Source of the DNA: DATDRQ01 sp035291645
GTDB taxonomy: Bacteria > Chloroflexota > Anaerolineae > Anaerolineales > UBA4823
Assembly: GCA_035291645.1 (NCBI GenBank)
Contig: DATDRQ010000327.1
Location: forward strand, 1-30,011
DNA length: 30,011 bases
Reading direction: 5' to 3'
Made by a program: the position numbers and the translations under genes. This document shows, one piece after another, positions 8,845 through 17,641 of this stretch. Under the pieces are notes generated by a model. That model had not been told where the DNA came from. It ran no database searches and saw only the letters and a program-made list of their open reading frames with translations. Numbering within the stretch: position 1 is the stretch's first letter; every line of letters begins with the position of its first letter.

Positions 8845-9621
8845 ATGGAGACCTGTCGAGGCCACAGCATTTTGTCCACTGAAAATACCAGCCGAAACAC
8901 GTACGATCATGGTCGTTGGGAGGGCCGCCGGCGCTTCTTGCGTTTCTTGCTGCGCTATGTGGGTTTCACCTTGCTCGTGAAACTCGACCGGGTGGAAGGT
9001 TTGGAAAACATCCCCGACCAGGGACCGGCTATCCTGCTCATCAACCATATAGCCTTCGTCGATCCGATCGTGGCTTTGCACATCATCCCGCGCAACATCA
9101 TCCCGCTGGCAAAAATCGAGGTGTATGATTATCCGGTGATTGGCGTGTTGCCTCGCCTATGGGGAGTGATTCCTGTCCGCCGGGAGGAAGTGGATCGCCG
9201 GGCGATCCAACAGGCATTGCAGGTGCTGCGGGCAGGCGAGATCATCCTGGTTGCCCCAGAGGGGACACGCGGACCGCAGTTACAGCGTGGCAAAGAGGGG
9301 ATGGCTTATCTTGCCAGCCGATCGGGAGCGCCGATCATCCCGGTTGCGATCGACGGCACGGAGGGATTTCCATCTCCGCGGTTCAGTCGCCGCTGGCAAG
9401 AGCCAGGCGTTGTAATCAAGTTTGGAAAACCGTTCTATTACCAAACGGATCTAAGAAATGCCGGGAGGGAATACCTGCGGCAAATGGCCGATGATGCCAT
9501 GTATGTGCTCGCCGGTATGCTGCCTTCGGAACGGCGGGGGGTCTATCAGGATCTCTCGCTCGCAGAACTAACAACTATCCAGGGATCGATGGAATCCCAG
9601 CTGGATAAGCAATCCACCTGA
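8845..9621 (+). CDS. PlsC-type acyltransferase, copy C
   Basis: A 258-residue LPLAT/PlsC-family acyltransferase, and the closest of the three to the textbook pattern. Motif I is NHIAFVDP (HX4D), motif II GVIPVRR, motif III APEGTRG, and motif IV PIIPVAI. The C-terminal RRGVY tail is shared with copies A and B, followed by a further 22 residues. The ATG has AGGGG only 2 nt away. A TTG at 8872 is an alternative start, because the first 25 residues are not recognisably conserved. It lies 12 bp after copy B and 14 bp before the histidine kinase, so it belongs to the same run of genes. Of the three, this is the best candidate for the housekeeping PlsC. Confidence 0.9.
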   Translation: METCRGHSILSTENTSRNTYDHGRWEGRRRFLRFLLRYVGFTLLVKLDRVEGLENIPDQGPAILLINHIAFVDPIVALHIIPRNIIPLAKIEVYDYPVIGVLPRLWGVIPVRREEVDRRAIQQALQVLRAGEIILVAPEGTRGPQLQRGKEGMAYLASRSGAPIIPVAIDGTEGFPSPRFSRRWQEPGVVIKFGKPFYYQTDLRNAGREYLRQMADDAMYVLAGMLPSERRGVYQDLSLAELTTIQGSMESQLDKQST

Positions 9622-9635
9622 TACGCGACGAACCG

Positions 9636-12600
9636 ATGGCCGACCTGATCTTCCTCCTTAGCGGGACCCCTTCCCTGGAAACCCCCAGTGGCCTGATTGG
9701 CTGGGCGGGGTGGTTCTTCTTCTTAGGGGCAGCCGTGTTGTTTGTGATCAGAGGCCGGGAGTACCAGCCACCCTGGACGCGCCGGTCGATTGTGATTGTC
9801 CTTGTTCTGGTGTTCTTAGTCCCGATCACAAGCCTGCTGCTGCCTGGGATCCAGATCTCTGGTGCAGACACGCTTGCACATATGGGATCGACTATAGTAT
9901 CTGAAGAGATCCCGTTGCTAGTGTTGGCTGCCGTGCCCTGGTTCCTGGCAGCCGGTCTGTTGGGTCCGGCCCCTGCCTCGGTCCTGGCAGCCGCATCCGG
10001 GCTGTTGATCGCCGCCTGGTCGACGCACAATTTCTTTTTACCTGTAGAACTGGCTGCGCTCGGGGCTGCTTTGGGAGTGGTCCTGCGACAGCCTTACCGT
10101 ACTCCCTTTTTCCGGGCCGTACGCCATCCCGTAATTTCTGCTCTCCTCTTCACCGCTGCCTATCCGATCGTTTACATGCTGGAGTCTGCTTTTCTGGCGC
10201 AAGGCACCCTGATTGCACGCCTGGATGATCCGATGGGTTCCCTTATGCCGGCCTGGCTGGCGGTAGGAGGTAGCCTTTTTATCGCTGGTCTGATCGCCGA
10301 GGGGTTCCGGTGGTTATTCCCGGTCTGGTGGGTTGAAGTCTATCCTCTTAAACCATCTCCACCCGAACGGCGGCTGCGCTCGCGCTTCTTATACGGTCTG
10401 GTTCCGCTGGTGGGTATTCTCATTATCCTATTGGTCCTGGCTGCCTGGATGGTTGCAAGCCGAGCTTCCCGCCAGATGCTTCAAGGGAGAATGTCCAGCG
10501 CGGCGGATATGTCGGCCCAGAGTATGCCATTCTATCTGGAGACCGGACAGAATCTGCTTGCGCGCCTGGCAGAAGACCCCCAGTTAATCCAGCCTGGATC
10601 GGCGGAGGAAGTCCAGCGAGTACTGGATCGAAACCTGGCGGAGATCCCATTTTTCGATAAGTTGTATTATTTTGATGTCGAGGGACAACTGGTTGCGGTG
10701 TCTCCTCCGGGTGATTTAGCTTCTCTCTCGTTTTCTCCGGATGAGCTGGCCGGGCTGGAATATGCCCGCAATATCCCGCTCCAGATCCATTCCGTACAAC
10801 CGGAACCGGGAAAACCGGCGGCACTGATTTCATTTATCTCCGCAGTCCGGGATGTCACGGGCGGCTATCGAGGGGCTTTGATCGCACGAAGCGATCTGGC
10901 AACCAACCCGCTTGCCAAACCTCTGTTGGCCAGTCTGAACAGTCTGATCCCGGTCGGCGGGGAAGGTATGCTGCTAGATGAATCCGGGCGGGTTCTCTAC
11001 CATCCAGTTGCCAGCCGGATCATGAGCACCTTCCCATTGGACCGGGGTACTGGATCGCTCTTTTACGAGGAACAGGCGGCAGATGGATCCCGGTGGCTGG
11101 TTTATTTTCAACCGGTCGGAGGTCGTCCCTGGTCCGTTGTAATCCGGGTTCCAATGCAATATGCCCAGCAGCAGGCGATCGCGTTTGTCGCCCCTCTGCT
11201 GGGTGTATTCTTCCTTTTCTCCTTACTCGCCATAGGTTTTCTGCTGGTCGGCCTGCGCGCGGTAACCGAATCGATCCAAAAACTGGCGGATCAAGCGGAT
11301 CGGATGGCCCATGGACAACTGGACGAGCCGCTGGAAGTTCACGGGGAGGATGAGATCGGTCAGCTCAGCCAGGCCTTTGAAGAGATGCGCTCGAGTTTAA
11401 AGGCCAGGCTGGACGAGCTGAACCGCCTGCTTTTGGTGAGCCAGAAAGCGGCCGCTTCGCTCGAGATCGAGGATTCTCTCAGCCCTGTTTTAGAATCCGC
11501 CCTGGTGACCGGAGCGACCGCAGCGCGGATAATCCTGGACCCAGAGCTGTTTACGGACAGCGGGGGATCTGCGCCAGGAAGGCGGTCTTTTGGGACCGGA
11601 CCTGGTGCGGAATCCTACCGCGATCTGGACGACCAGATCATGGCCCTTTCCCGGCAGCAGGAGCGGGTGCAGATTACCAACCTCACCCGGCCAAGACTGC
11701 TTACCCTTTCGCCAGATGCCCCGCATCCACAGTCACTACTCGCCATAGCTTTGCGCGAAGAGAATATATTTTATGGAACCCTTTGGGTTGGCTTCAGCCA
11801 ACCCCACCAGTTCAAGGGTGAAGAAATAAGGTATCTCACAACTTTGGCCGGACAGGCGGCGCTGGCTGCCGCTAATGTCCAGCTCTTCCAAACTGCCGAG
11901 CTGGGCCGGCAACGCCTGGAAGCCATCCTGGCCTCTACTCCCGATCCGGTCCTCGTAACGGATCACCAGGAGAGATTATTGCTCACCAACCCGGCAGCGG
12001 ACGAAGTCCTTGGACTGGGGGAGGAGGGCGGGAAAGGCCAGCGGATTGGGGTAATCCAGATTGAAGAACTGGTAAATTTATTACGCTCTTCGGCGAACGA
12101 AAAACTATCGGCGGAGTTGACCTTACCGGACGGCCGGATCTACCTCGCAACCGCCTCTGTGATCAGGGCGGAAGACCAGCGGATGGGACGGGTGTGCGTA
12201 TTGCGGGATATCACTCATCTCAAGGAGATCGATTCCCTCAAGTCGGAGTTTGTTTCTACGGTAAGCCATGACCTGCGTTCACCGCTTACATTAATCCAGG
12301 GTTACGCCTCGATTCTGCAGATGGTTGGAGACCTGAACGACCAGCAGAGCAACTATATCGGCAAGATCATTACCAGCGTCGAAAGCATGTCTCGTTTGGT
12401 CAACAACCTGCTCGACCTGGGGCGGATCGAAGCAGGCATCGGATTGCAGCTGGAGCTGCAACCTGCCCAATCAGTCGTCGAGAGCGTAGTCGATGCGCTG
12501 CAAGTTCAAGCCGTCCAGAAGCGCGTCCAGCTGACCTGCGATATCCCGGATCAGGATCTTCCTAATATCGAGGCCGACCACGCTTTGATACAGCAAGCGC

Positions 12601-12929
12601 TTTATAACCTGGTCGAGAATGCCATAAAATTTACCGAGGTGGGTGGGAAGGTGAGCGTTGGTTTGATCGTCGATTCCGTGCGGGTCGTATATTTTGTTCA
12701 GGATAACGGCGTTGGCATCGCACCGGCAGACCAGCAGCGCTTGTTCGAAAAATTCTACCAGACCAGGAGTGGGGGAAAGAAGGGCAGGCGCAGATCTGGT
12801 CTGGGGTTAGCGATCGTACGGTCGATCGCGGACCGGCATGCAGGCCAGGTCTGGGTGGACAGCCAACTGGGGAAGGGAAGTACCCTTTACCTTGCCGTTC
12901 CTCTCCGCTATTCAAACCGGAAGATCTAG
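9636..12929 (+). CDS. Multidomain membrane sensor histidine kinase
   Basis: A 1097-residue hybrid-free sensor kinase. The N-terminal 240 residues hold about seven membrane helices of no type I recognise. A further helix follows (about 249-273), then an extracytoplasmic dCACHE-like sensor domain (about 275-510) and another helix (about 514-543). HAMP spans about 535-590, a GAF-like domain about 600-750, and a PAS domain about 759-865 (TPDPVLVTD). HisKA has the phospho-acceptor in SHDLRSP at His878. HATPase_c has an N box NLVENAIKF at 991, a G1 box DNGVGI at 1023, and GLGLAIV near 1052. No receiver domain and no response regulator gene are visible nearby, so its partner is unknown. It ends the leftmost gene run and is followed by the rpoC promoter region. 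Confidence 0.93.
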   Translation: MADLIFLLSGTPSLETPSGLIGWAGWFFFLGAAVLFVIRGREYQPPWTRRSIVIVLVLVFLVPITSLLLPGIQISGADTLAHMGSTIVSEEIPLLVLAAVPWFLAAGLLGPAPASVLAAASGLLIAAWSTHNFFLPVELAALGAALGVVLRQPYRTPFFRAVRHPVISALLFTAAYPIVYMLESAFLAQGTLIARLDDPMGSLMPAWLAVGGSLFIAGLIAEGFRWLFPVWWVEVYPLKPSPPERRLRSRFLYGLVPLVGILIILLVLAAWMVASRASRQMLQGRMSSAADMSAQSMPFYLETGQNLLARLAEDPQLIQPGSAEEVQRVLDRNLAEIPFFDKLYYFDVEGQLVAVSPPGDLASLSFSPDELAGLEYARNIPLQIHSVQPEPGKPAALISFISAVRDVTGGYRGALIARSDLATNPLAKPLLASLNSLIPVGGEGMLLDESGRVLYHPVASRIMSTFPLDRGTGSLFYEEQAADGSRWLVYFQPVGGRPWSVVIRVPMQYAQQQAIAFVAPLLGVFFLFSLLAIGFLLVGLRAVTESIQKLADQADRMAHGQLDEPLEVHGEDEIGQLSQAFEEMRSSLKARLDELNRLLLVSQKAAASLEIEDSLSPVLESALVTGATAARIILDPELFTDSGGSAPGRRSFGTGPGAESYRDLDDQIMALSRQQERVQITNLTRPRLLTLSPDAPHPQSLLAIALREENIFYGTLWVGFSQPHQFKGEEIRYLTTLAGQAALAAANVQLFQTAELGRQRLEAILASTPDPVLVTDHQERLLLTNPAADEVLGLGEEGGKGQRIGVIQIEELVNLLRSSANEKLSAELTLPDGRIYLATASVIRAEDQRMGRVCVLRDITHLKEIDSLKSEFVSTVSHDLRSPLTLIQGYASILQMVGDLNDQQSNYIGKIITSVESMSRLVNNLLDLGRIEAGIGLQLELQPAQSVVESVVDALQVQAVQKRVQLTCDIPDQDLPNIEADHALIQQALYNLVENAIKFTEVGGKVSVGLIVDSVRVVYFVQDNGVGIAPADQQRLFEKFYQTRSGGKKGRRRSGLGLAIVRSIADRHAGQVWVDSQLGKGSTLYLAVPLRYSNRKI

Positions 12930-12984
12930 TCAGGAAGAAGTACCGGACAAGGCACTGGCCGAATATAATCGAAAACTTTAACCC

Positions 12985-13014
12985 TTGACCAAACCGGATA
13001 GTCCCAGGTATAAT
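12985..13014 (+). promoter_or_regulatory. Sigma-70-type promoter ahead of rpoC
   Basis: TTGACC (12985-12990) and TATAAT (13009-13014) are separated by 18 bp, a near-consensus housekeeping promoter. Expected transcription start is near 13021, giving a leader of about 220 nt before the rpoC GTG. A second perfect TATAAT lies at 12964-12969 but lacks a good -35. The 314-bp stretch 12930-13243 otherwise holds the hairpin at 13051-13089, a possible 21-codon leader ORF, and the rpoC Shine-Dalgarno. Confidence 0.78.
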
Positions 13015-13050
13015 TCTGTCAAATGCCAGAAAAGATAAATTGATGCTAGC

Positions 13051-13089
13051 AAGCGTTTGAGAGAGAATCTCATTCGCTTATTTTTGTTT
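13051..13089 (+). terminator. Terminator-like hairpin in the rpoC leader (possible attenuator)
   Basis: The arms AAGCG-TT-TGAGA and TCTCA-TT-CGCTT form a 10-bp stem with a symmetric TT/TT internal loop and a 5-nt loop. A T-rich tail, ATTTTTGTTT, follows directly. It lies about 30 nt after the predicted rpoC transcription start. It could be an attenuator or define a roughly 70-nt small RNA. It could also simply terminate transcription from the histidine kinase. The stem is A/T-rich at the base, so its strength is moderate. Confidence 0.6.
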
Positions 13090-13229
13090 GCTTGTTAAAG
13101 ATCCCATTATTCTAAATACCCCCGCTCCAGGTCTGGACAACCTGCGCATCCTAATAAAATTCAGCCTTCATTGTCGCTGAGAGGGGTAATGTTGTCTAAG
13201 ATTCGGGAACCTTGGATGAGATGGAGTGG

Positions 13230-13236
13230 AAGGAGG
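13230..13236 (+). promoter_or_regulatory. Shine-Dalgarno for the rpoC GTG start
   Basis: AAGGAGG ends 7 nt before the GTG at 13244, nearly a perfect anti-16S match at good spacing. It fixes GTG as the rpoC start. Confidence 0.85.
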
Positions 13237-13243
13237 CACTTGA

Positions 13244-16200
13244 GTGGAAACTAAGGGATTGACATCTCTTCGAATCAGTTTGGCCTCACCGGAAACAATC
13301 CGGAGCTGGTCATATGGCGAGGTATTGAAGCCCGAAACGATCAACTACCGCCGTCTTCGACCGGAAAAGGACGGCCTCTTTTGTGAGGCGATCTTCGGAC
13401 CCACGCGGGACTGGCAGTGTTATTGCGGCAAGTACAAGAACATCCGCTATAAAGGGATCGTCTGTGATAAATGCGGCGTGGAGGTCACGCGTTCCTCCGT
13501 GCGGCGTGAACGTATGGGACATATCGAACTATCCGCGCCAGTCGCACACGTCTGGTACACACGGCGCGTCCCCTCCTACCTGGGTTTACTTTTGGATATC
13601 TCTCGCCGCAACCTGGATCGAGTTCTGTACTTTGCCCAGTACGTTGTCACTTATGTTGACGAAGATGCGCGCCAGAAGGCACTTAAGCGGCTCGAGGAAA
13701 AGATCACGCTGACCGAGCGCGAGCAAGGCGCACGCATCAACTCGAAGATTCAGGAGATCAAATCGGCGCGTGATCGCGGGTTGAACGAGTTCACACACCG
13801 GAAACAGGAGATCGAGCAGAGTTATGAAGAAGCCATCTCTGAGAAGCTCGATCCAATTATCAAAGGCGGGCAGCGGCTCGAACAGACTCTGCGGGAACGG
13901 ACTGGCGAATCTCCACGTACGGCGATCCATTTCCCAGATACGGAAATCGTCGTCGTTGAGGCGGGCGAGGCAATTACGAACCAGCATATGTCCAACGTCC
14001 AGCGGATTGTTAAGGAACAGCTGGAGGGGATCGAGAATGAGTTAAAAGGCCAAAAGCAGCGCGACATCGAGCATATCAACCTGGAAGTCGAACAACTGCG
14101 GGCTGAAGCCGATCTTGGCATGGAGGATCTGCGCAACCAACTCGACGATCAGGCCACGGCGGCGCGTGACGAAAATACCCGCATGCGCGATGAAATCCTG
14201 GAATTGCGGCCTCTCACCTTCATGGGCGAAAGCCGTTACCGCGAGCTGAAATCACGCTGGGGCCAGGTATTCCGGGCTGACATGGGAGCCGAGGCTTTCT
14301 ATGACATCCTGCGCCGCCTGGACCTCGAGAAGCTGGCCGAAGAACTGTGGCACGAGGTGCGCACCTCCAAGAGCAAACAGAAGCGCAAAAAAGCCACCAA
14401 ACGGCTGAAAGTCGTAGAAGCCTTCCGCCGCTCGGGGAACCGTCCCGAGTGGATGGTCTTAACTGTTCTACCTGTCATCCCACCGGACCTGCGACCGATG
14501 GTGCAATTGGATGGCGGCCGGTTCGCAACATCTGATTTGAACGATCTTTACCGGAGGGTGATCAACCGCAACAACCGGCTGAAGAGATTGCTCGAATTGG
14601 GAGCGCCAGACGTCATCGTGCGCAACGAAAAGCGTATGTTGCAAGAAGCGGTGGACTCGCTGATCGATAATTCCCAGCGGGGTAAGGCGCTCTCTCGCCG
14701 CGGTCGCAGGGAGCTCAAGTCCCTGAGCGATATGCTCAAGGGAAAGAAAGGCCGCTTCCGCCGCAACCTGCTCGGTAAGCGCGTCGACTACTCCGGGCGC
14801 TCTGTGATCGTCGTCGGCCCGAGCTTGAAGTTGTTCCAGTGCGGCTTGCCAAAGACAATGGCTCTTGAACTATACCGGCCGTTCGTCATCTCGCGCCTGG
14901 TGTCACACAATTACGCAGCCAACGTGCGCGGCGCCAAACGCTTCATTGAACGCAACCGGCCTGAAGTATGGGAGGTGCTGGAAGAGGTCATCAAAGAGCG
15001 TCCAGTGTTGCTCAACCGTGCACCAACCCTGCACCGCCTGGGCATCCAGGCGTTTGAGCCCGTGTTAATCGAGGGCAGCGCTATCCAGCTCCACCCGCTG
15101 GTAACCACCGCCTTTAACGCAGACTTCGATGGCGACCAGATGGCGGTACACGTGCCACTATCCCAGAAAGCTGTCTGGGAAGCGCGGCAATTGATGTTGT
15201 CCTCCCGTAACTTACTCAAGCCGGCTGATGGTGAGCCGATCATCAGCCCTTCGAAGGATATGGTCCTGGGTGTGTACTACCTGACCAAGCTGGACAGCTC
15301 TCGCCCGCATAAGGGCGATGGACACGTATTTGGCAGTGTGGAAGAAGTGGATCTGGCTTACAGCTTGAAAATGGTCGAAATTCACTCCCAGGTCAAATTG
15401 TTGGCAAAGACCTGGTATGACGATGAAAACGATCGCCTGCCCGAGGCGGAAGAGCGTGTGATCGATACCACCGTAGGCCGGGTGCTCTTCAATCGGATCC
15501 TGCCAGAGGAGATCCAGTTTGTCAACATGGTGCTAGAGAAAGGCGCGCTGAAAGACCTGGTCGCCGAGGTATACGAGATCTGTGGTGAAACCGTCACCCC
15601 GGATGTAGCCGATGCGATTAAGGATATCGGTTTCGAATTCGCCACCCGCTCCGGGTACACCCTGGCGGTCTCGGACATCACTGTTCCAGCCAATAAGGGC
15701 GAGATCATCGCTAAAGCCTTGCAGGATGCGGAAGGCATCCAGCGTGACTTCCGCCGTGGTCTGCTGACCGAGCAAGAGCAGAACGAGCGCTTGATCGAGA
15801 TCTGGCAGCTGACCACCAACGTGCTGTCTGATGAGGTCAAGCGGAATCTCGACCCGCACGGCAACCTGGCCAGCATGGCGAACTCCGGCGCAACAAAAGG
15901 TGGTTTCCAGCCGATTTCCCAGCTGGCGGGTATGCGGGGCTTGATGGCTGACCCCTCCGGCCGGATCATCCCGCTGCCGATCCGTTCGAACTTCAGGGAA
16001 GGTCTCAACGCCCTGGAATACTTCATTTCGACGCACGGCGCCCGCAAGGGTCTTGCCGATACCGCCCTGCGCACCGCAGATGCTGGTTACCTGACCCGCC
16101 GCCTGGTGGATATCGCCCAGGATGTGATCATCAACGACGAAGACTGTGGCACCCTGGAGGGGATCGCCATCCGGCGCTCGGATGATGTCGCCGGGCAGTC

Positions 16201-17551
16201 GATGGGCAACCGGCTGTATGGGCGCTTAATCGCGGAACGAGTGATTGATCCGCAGACCGGCGAGATCCTGGCCGAGCGTGACGAAACACTCAACCAGATA
16301 AAGGTGCGCACAATCGTATCTTCCGGTGTTCAGGAGGTAAAAGTGCGCTCGCCTTTCACCTGTGGGCTGGTGCACGGAATCTGTGCCAAATGTTACGGCA
16401 TGGACCTAGGCCGGGGCAGAATGGTCGAGGTGGGCTCGGCGGTCGGTATCGTCGCCGCTCAGTCGATCGGTGAACCTGGTACGCAGCTCACCCTGCGCAC
16501 CTTCCACACCGGAGGTGTGGCGGCGGTGGGCGATATCACAACCGGCTTACCGCGTGTAGAAGAGCTGTTCGAAGCGCGCAAGACCCCTAAGGGTGAAGCG
16601 GTCGTCTCGGAGATCGCCGGGGTGGCGCATGTCGAACAGTCTGACCGATACAGCGACCTGCGCGTAGTGCGAGTCGAGCACAGCGAGCTCGTCAGCGATG
16701 AATATAACATCCCGGCGGGCTGGGGCGCGGTCGTAGAAGATGCAGGGGAGGTCAAGGAAGGAGAAGTCCTGGCGGCGAAAGAAGGTGCGACGATGCTCGC
16801 CCAGAATCCAGGCCGGGTGCGCATCGAGGAGCCCGATGGGAGCGGTAGTCTCAAGGTGGTTGTCTCTCGTGAGATCCGCCAGGAGGCCGAATACGAGATC
16901 CCCAGCAATGCTCGCTTACTGGTCAAGGATAACGACCGGGTCGAGCCGGGCCAGCCCTTAACTGAAGGCTCGTTGAACCCGCATCAGATCCTGCGCATCC
17001 AAGGTCGCGATGAATGCCAGATGTACCTGCTCTCCGAGGTGCAAAAAGTCTACCGGTCGCAAGGCCAAAACATCAACGACAAACACTTCGAGGTCATCGT
17101 CCGCAAGATGTTGTCCAAGGTGCAGATCCTGCGCCCGGGCGATACAGAGCACTTGCCAGGCGACCTGGTTGACCTGCTGGAGCTGAAGCGGGAGAATGAA
17201 CGCCTGTTGGCCGAAGGTAAGCGCCCCGCCAAGTCGATCGAGGTGCTGCTGGGCATTACGAAAGCTTCCCTCAGCACCGAGTCCTTCCTCTCGGCTTCAT
17301 CCTTCCAGCACACCATCAAGGTCCTGGCAGGAGCAGCCATCGCGGCGACTAACGACCCGCTCTATGGTCTGAAGGAGAACGTGATTATCGGCAAGCTGAT
17401 CCCGGCGGGCACCGGTTTTGTGCCGGGCCGGTTCACCGAAGTAGAACTTCTGGGCTTGCAGGAGGGCGACGTACCGGACACATCGCTTCTCACCGAGGCT
17501 TTACCGGATGACGACAGGTTGGCCATGGAACCTCCGCTGGCGGGTGATTAA
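13244..17551 (+). CDS. rpoC: DNA-directed RNA polymerase subunit beta-prime
   Basis: The beta-prime subunit carries the polymerase active site. The protein has 1435 residues. The first zinc site has Cys59, Cys61, Cys74 and Cys77. The catalytic NADFDGDQMAVH has Asp627, Asp629 and Asp631, which hold Mg2+. The second zinc site uses the Cys of DCGTLEG with FTCGLVHGICAKC. The trigger loop lies around AAQSIGEPGTQLT to RTFHTGG (about 1070-1090), with no large insertion there. Residues about 141-325 form a helical, coiled-coil-rich insertion between VLYFAQYVV and RWGQVFRADMGAE, where E. coli has only about 30 residues. Unusually, rpoB is not immediately upstream but lies 5 kb downstream. A strong terminator follows. 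Confidence 0.98.
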   Translation: METKGLTSLRISLASPETIRSWSYGEVLKPETINYRRLRPEKDGLFCEAIFGPTRDWQCYCGKYKNIRYKGIVCDKCGVEVTRSSVRRERMGHIELSAPVAHVWYTRRVPSYLGLLLDISRRNLDRVLYFAQYVVTYVDEDARQKALKRLEEKITLTEREQGARINSKIQEIKSARDRGLNEFTHRKQEIEQSYEEAISEKLDPIIKGGQRLEQTLRERTGESPRTAIHFPDTEIVVVEAGEAITNQHMSNVQRIVKEQLEGIENELKGQKQRDIEHINLEVEQLRAEADLGMEDLRNQLDDQATAARDENTRMRDEILELRPLTFMGESRYRELKSRWGQVFRADMGAEAFYDILRRLDLEKLAEELWHEVRTSKSKQKRKKATKRLKVVEAFRRSGNRPEWMVLTVLPVIPPDLRPMVQLDGGRFATSDLNDLYRRVINRNNRLKRLLELGAPDVIVRNEKRMLQEAVDSLIDNSQRGKALSRRGRRELKSLSDMLKGKKGRFRRNLLGKRVDYSGRSVIVVGPSLKLFQCGLPKTMALELYRPFVISRLVSHNYAANVRGAKRFIERNRPEVWEVLEEVIKERPVLLNRAPTLHRLGIQAFEPVLIEGSAIQLHPLVTTAFNADFDGDQMAVHVPLSQKAVWEARQLMLSSRNLLKPADGEPIISPSKDMVLGVYYLTKLDSSRPHKGDGHVFGSVEEVDLAYSLKMVEIHSQVKLLAKTWYDDENDRLPEAEERVIDTTVGRVLFNRILPEEIQFVNMVLEKGALKDLVAEVYEICGETVTPDVADAIKDIGFEFATRSGYTLAVSDITVPANKGEIIAKALQDAEGIQRDFRRGLLTEQEQNERLIEIWQLTTNVLSDEVKRNLDPHGNLASMANSGATKGGFQPISQLAGMRGLMADPSGRIIPLPIRSNFREGLNALEYFISTHGARKGLADTALRTADAGYLTRRLVDIAQDVIINDEDCGTLEGIAIRRSDDVAGQSMGNRLYGRLIAERVIDPQTGEILAERDETLNQIKVRTIVSSGVQEVKVRSPFTCGLVHGICAKCYGMDLGRGRMVEVGSAVGIVAAQSIGEPGTQLTLRTFHTGGVAAVGDITTGLPRVEELFEARKTPKGEAVVSEIAGVAHVEQSDRYSDLRVVRVEHSELVSDEYNIPAGWGAVVEDAGEVKEGEVLAAKEGATMLAQNPGRVRIEEPDGSGSLKVVVSREIRQEAEYEIPSNARLLVKDNDRVEPGQPLTEGSLNPHQILRIQGRDECQMYLLSEVQKVYRSQGQNINDKHFEVIVRKMLSKVQILRPGDTEHLPGDLVDLLELKRENERLLAEGKRPAKSIEVLLGITKASLSTESFLSASSFQHTIKVLAGAAIAATNDPLYGLKENVIIGKLIPAGTGFVPGRFTEVELLGLQEGDVPDTSLLTEALPDDDRLAMEPPLAGD

Positions 17552-17595
17552 AATGCGGACGCCAAACCGGCCTCCGAATGCTTAGTTTCCGAAAC

Positions 17596-17633
17596 AAAAC
17601 CCCCCTTCTCGGCATCGAGGAGGGGGGTTTTTT
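17596..17633. terminator. Strong bidirectional terminator between rpoC and GNAT gene
   Basis: A 16-bp stem (AAAACCCCCCTTCTCG pairing with CGAGGAGGGGGGTTTT, one G-U pair) closes a 4-nt GCAT loop and runs into T6 on the + strand. The A-run on the left gives U-rich ends on the - strand too. It lies between the convergent rpoC (stop 17551) and acetyltransferase (stop 17642) and should serve both. Confidence 0.95.
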
Positions 17634-17641
17634 ATAGGCGA

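Noticed and set aside
13090..13180. Extra weak promoter-like hexamer pairs after the rpoC leader hairpin
   Set aside because: TGGACA/TAAAAT and TTGTTT/TATTCT pairs have poor hexamers or off spacing; not strong enough to list.
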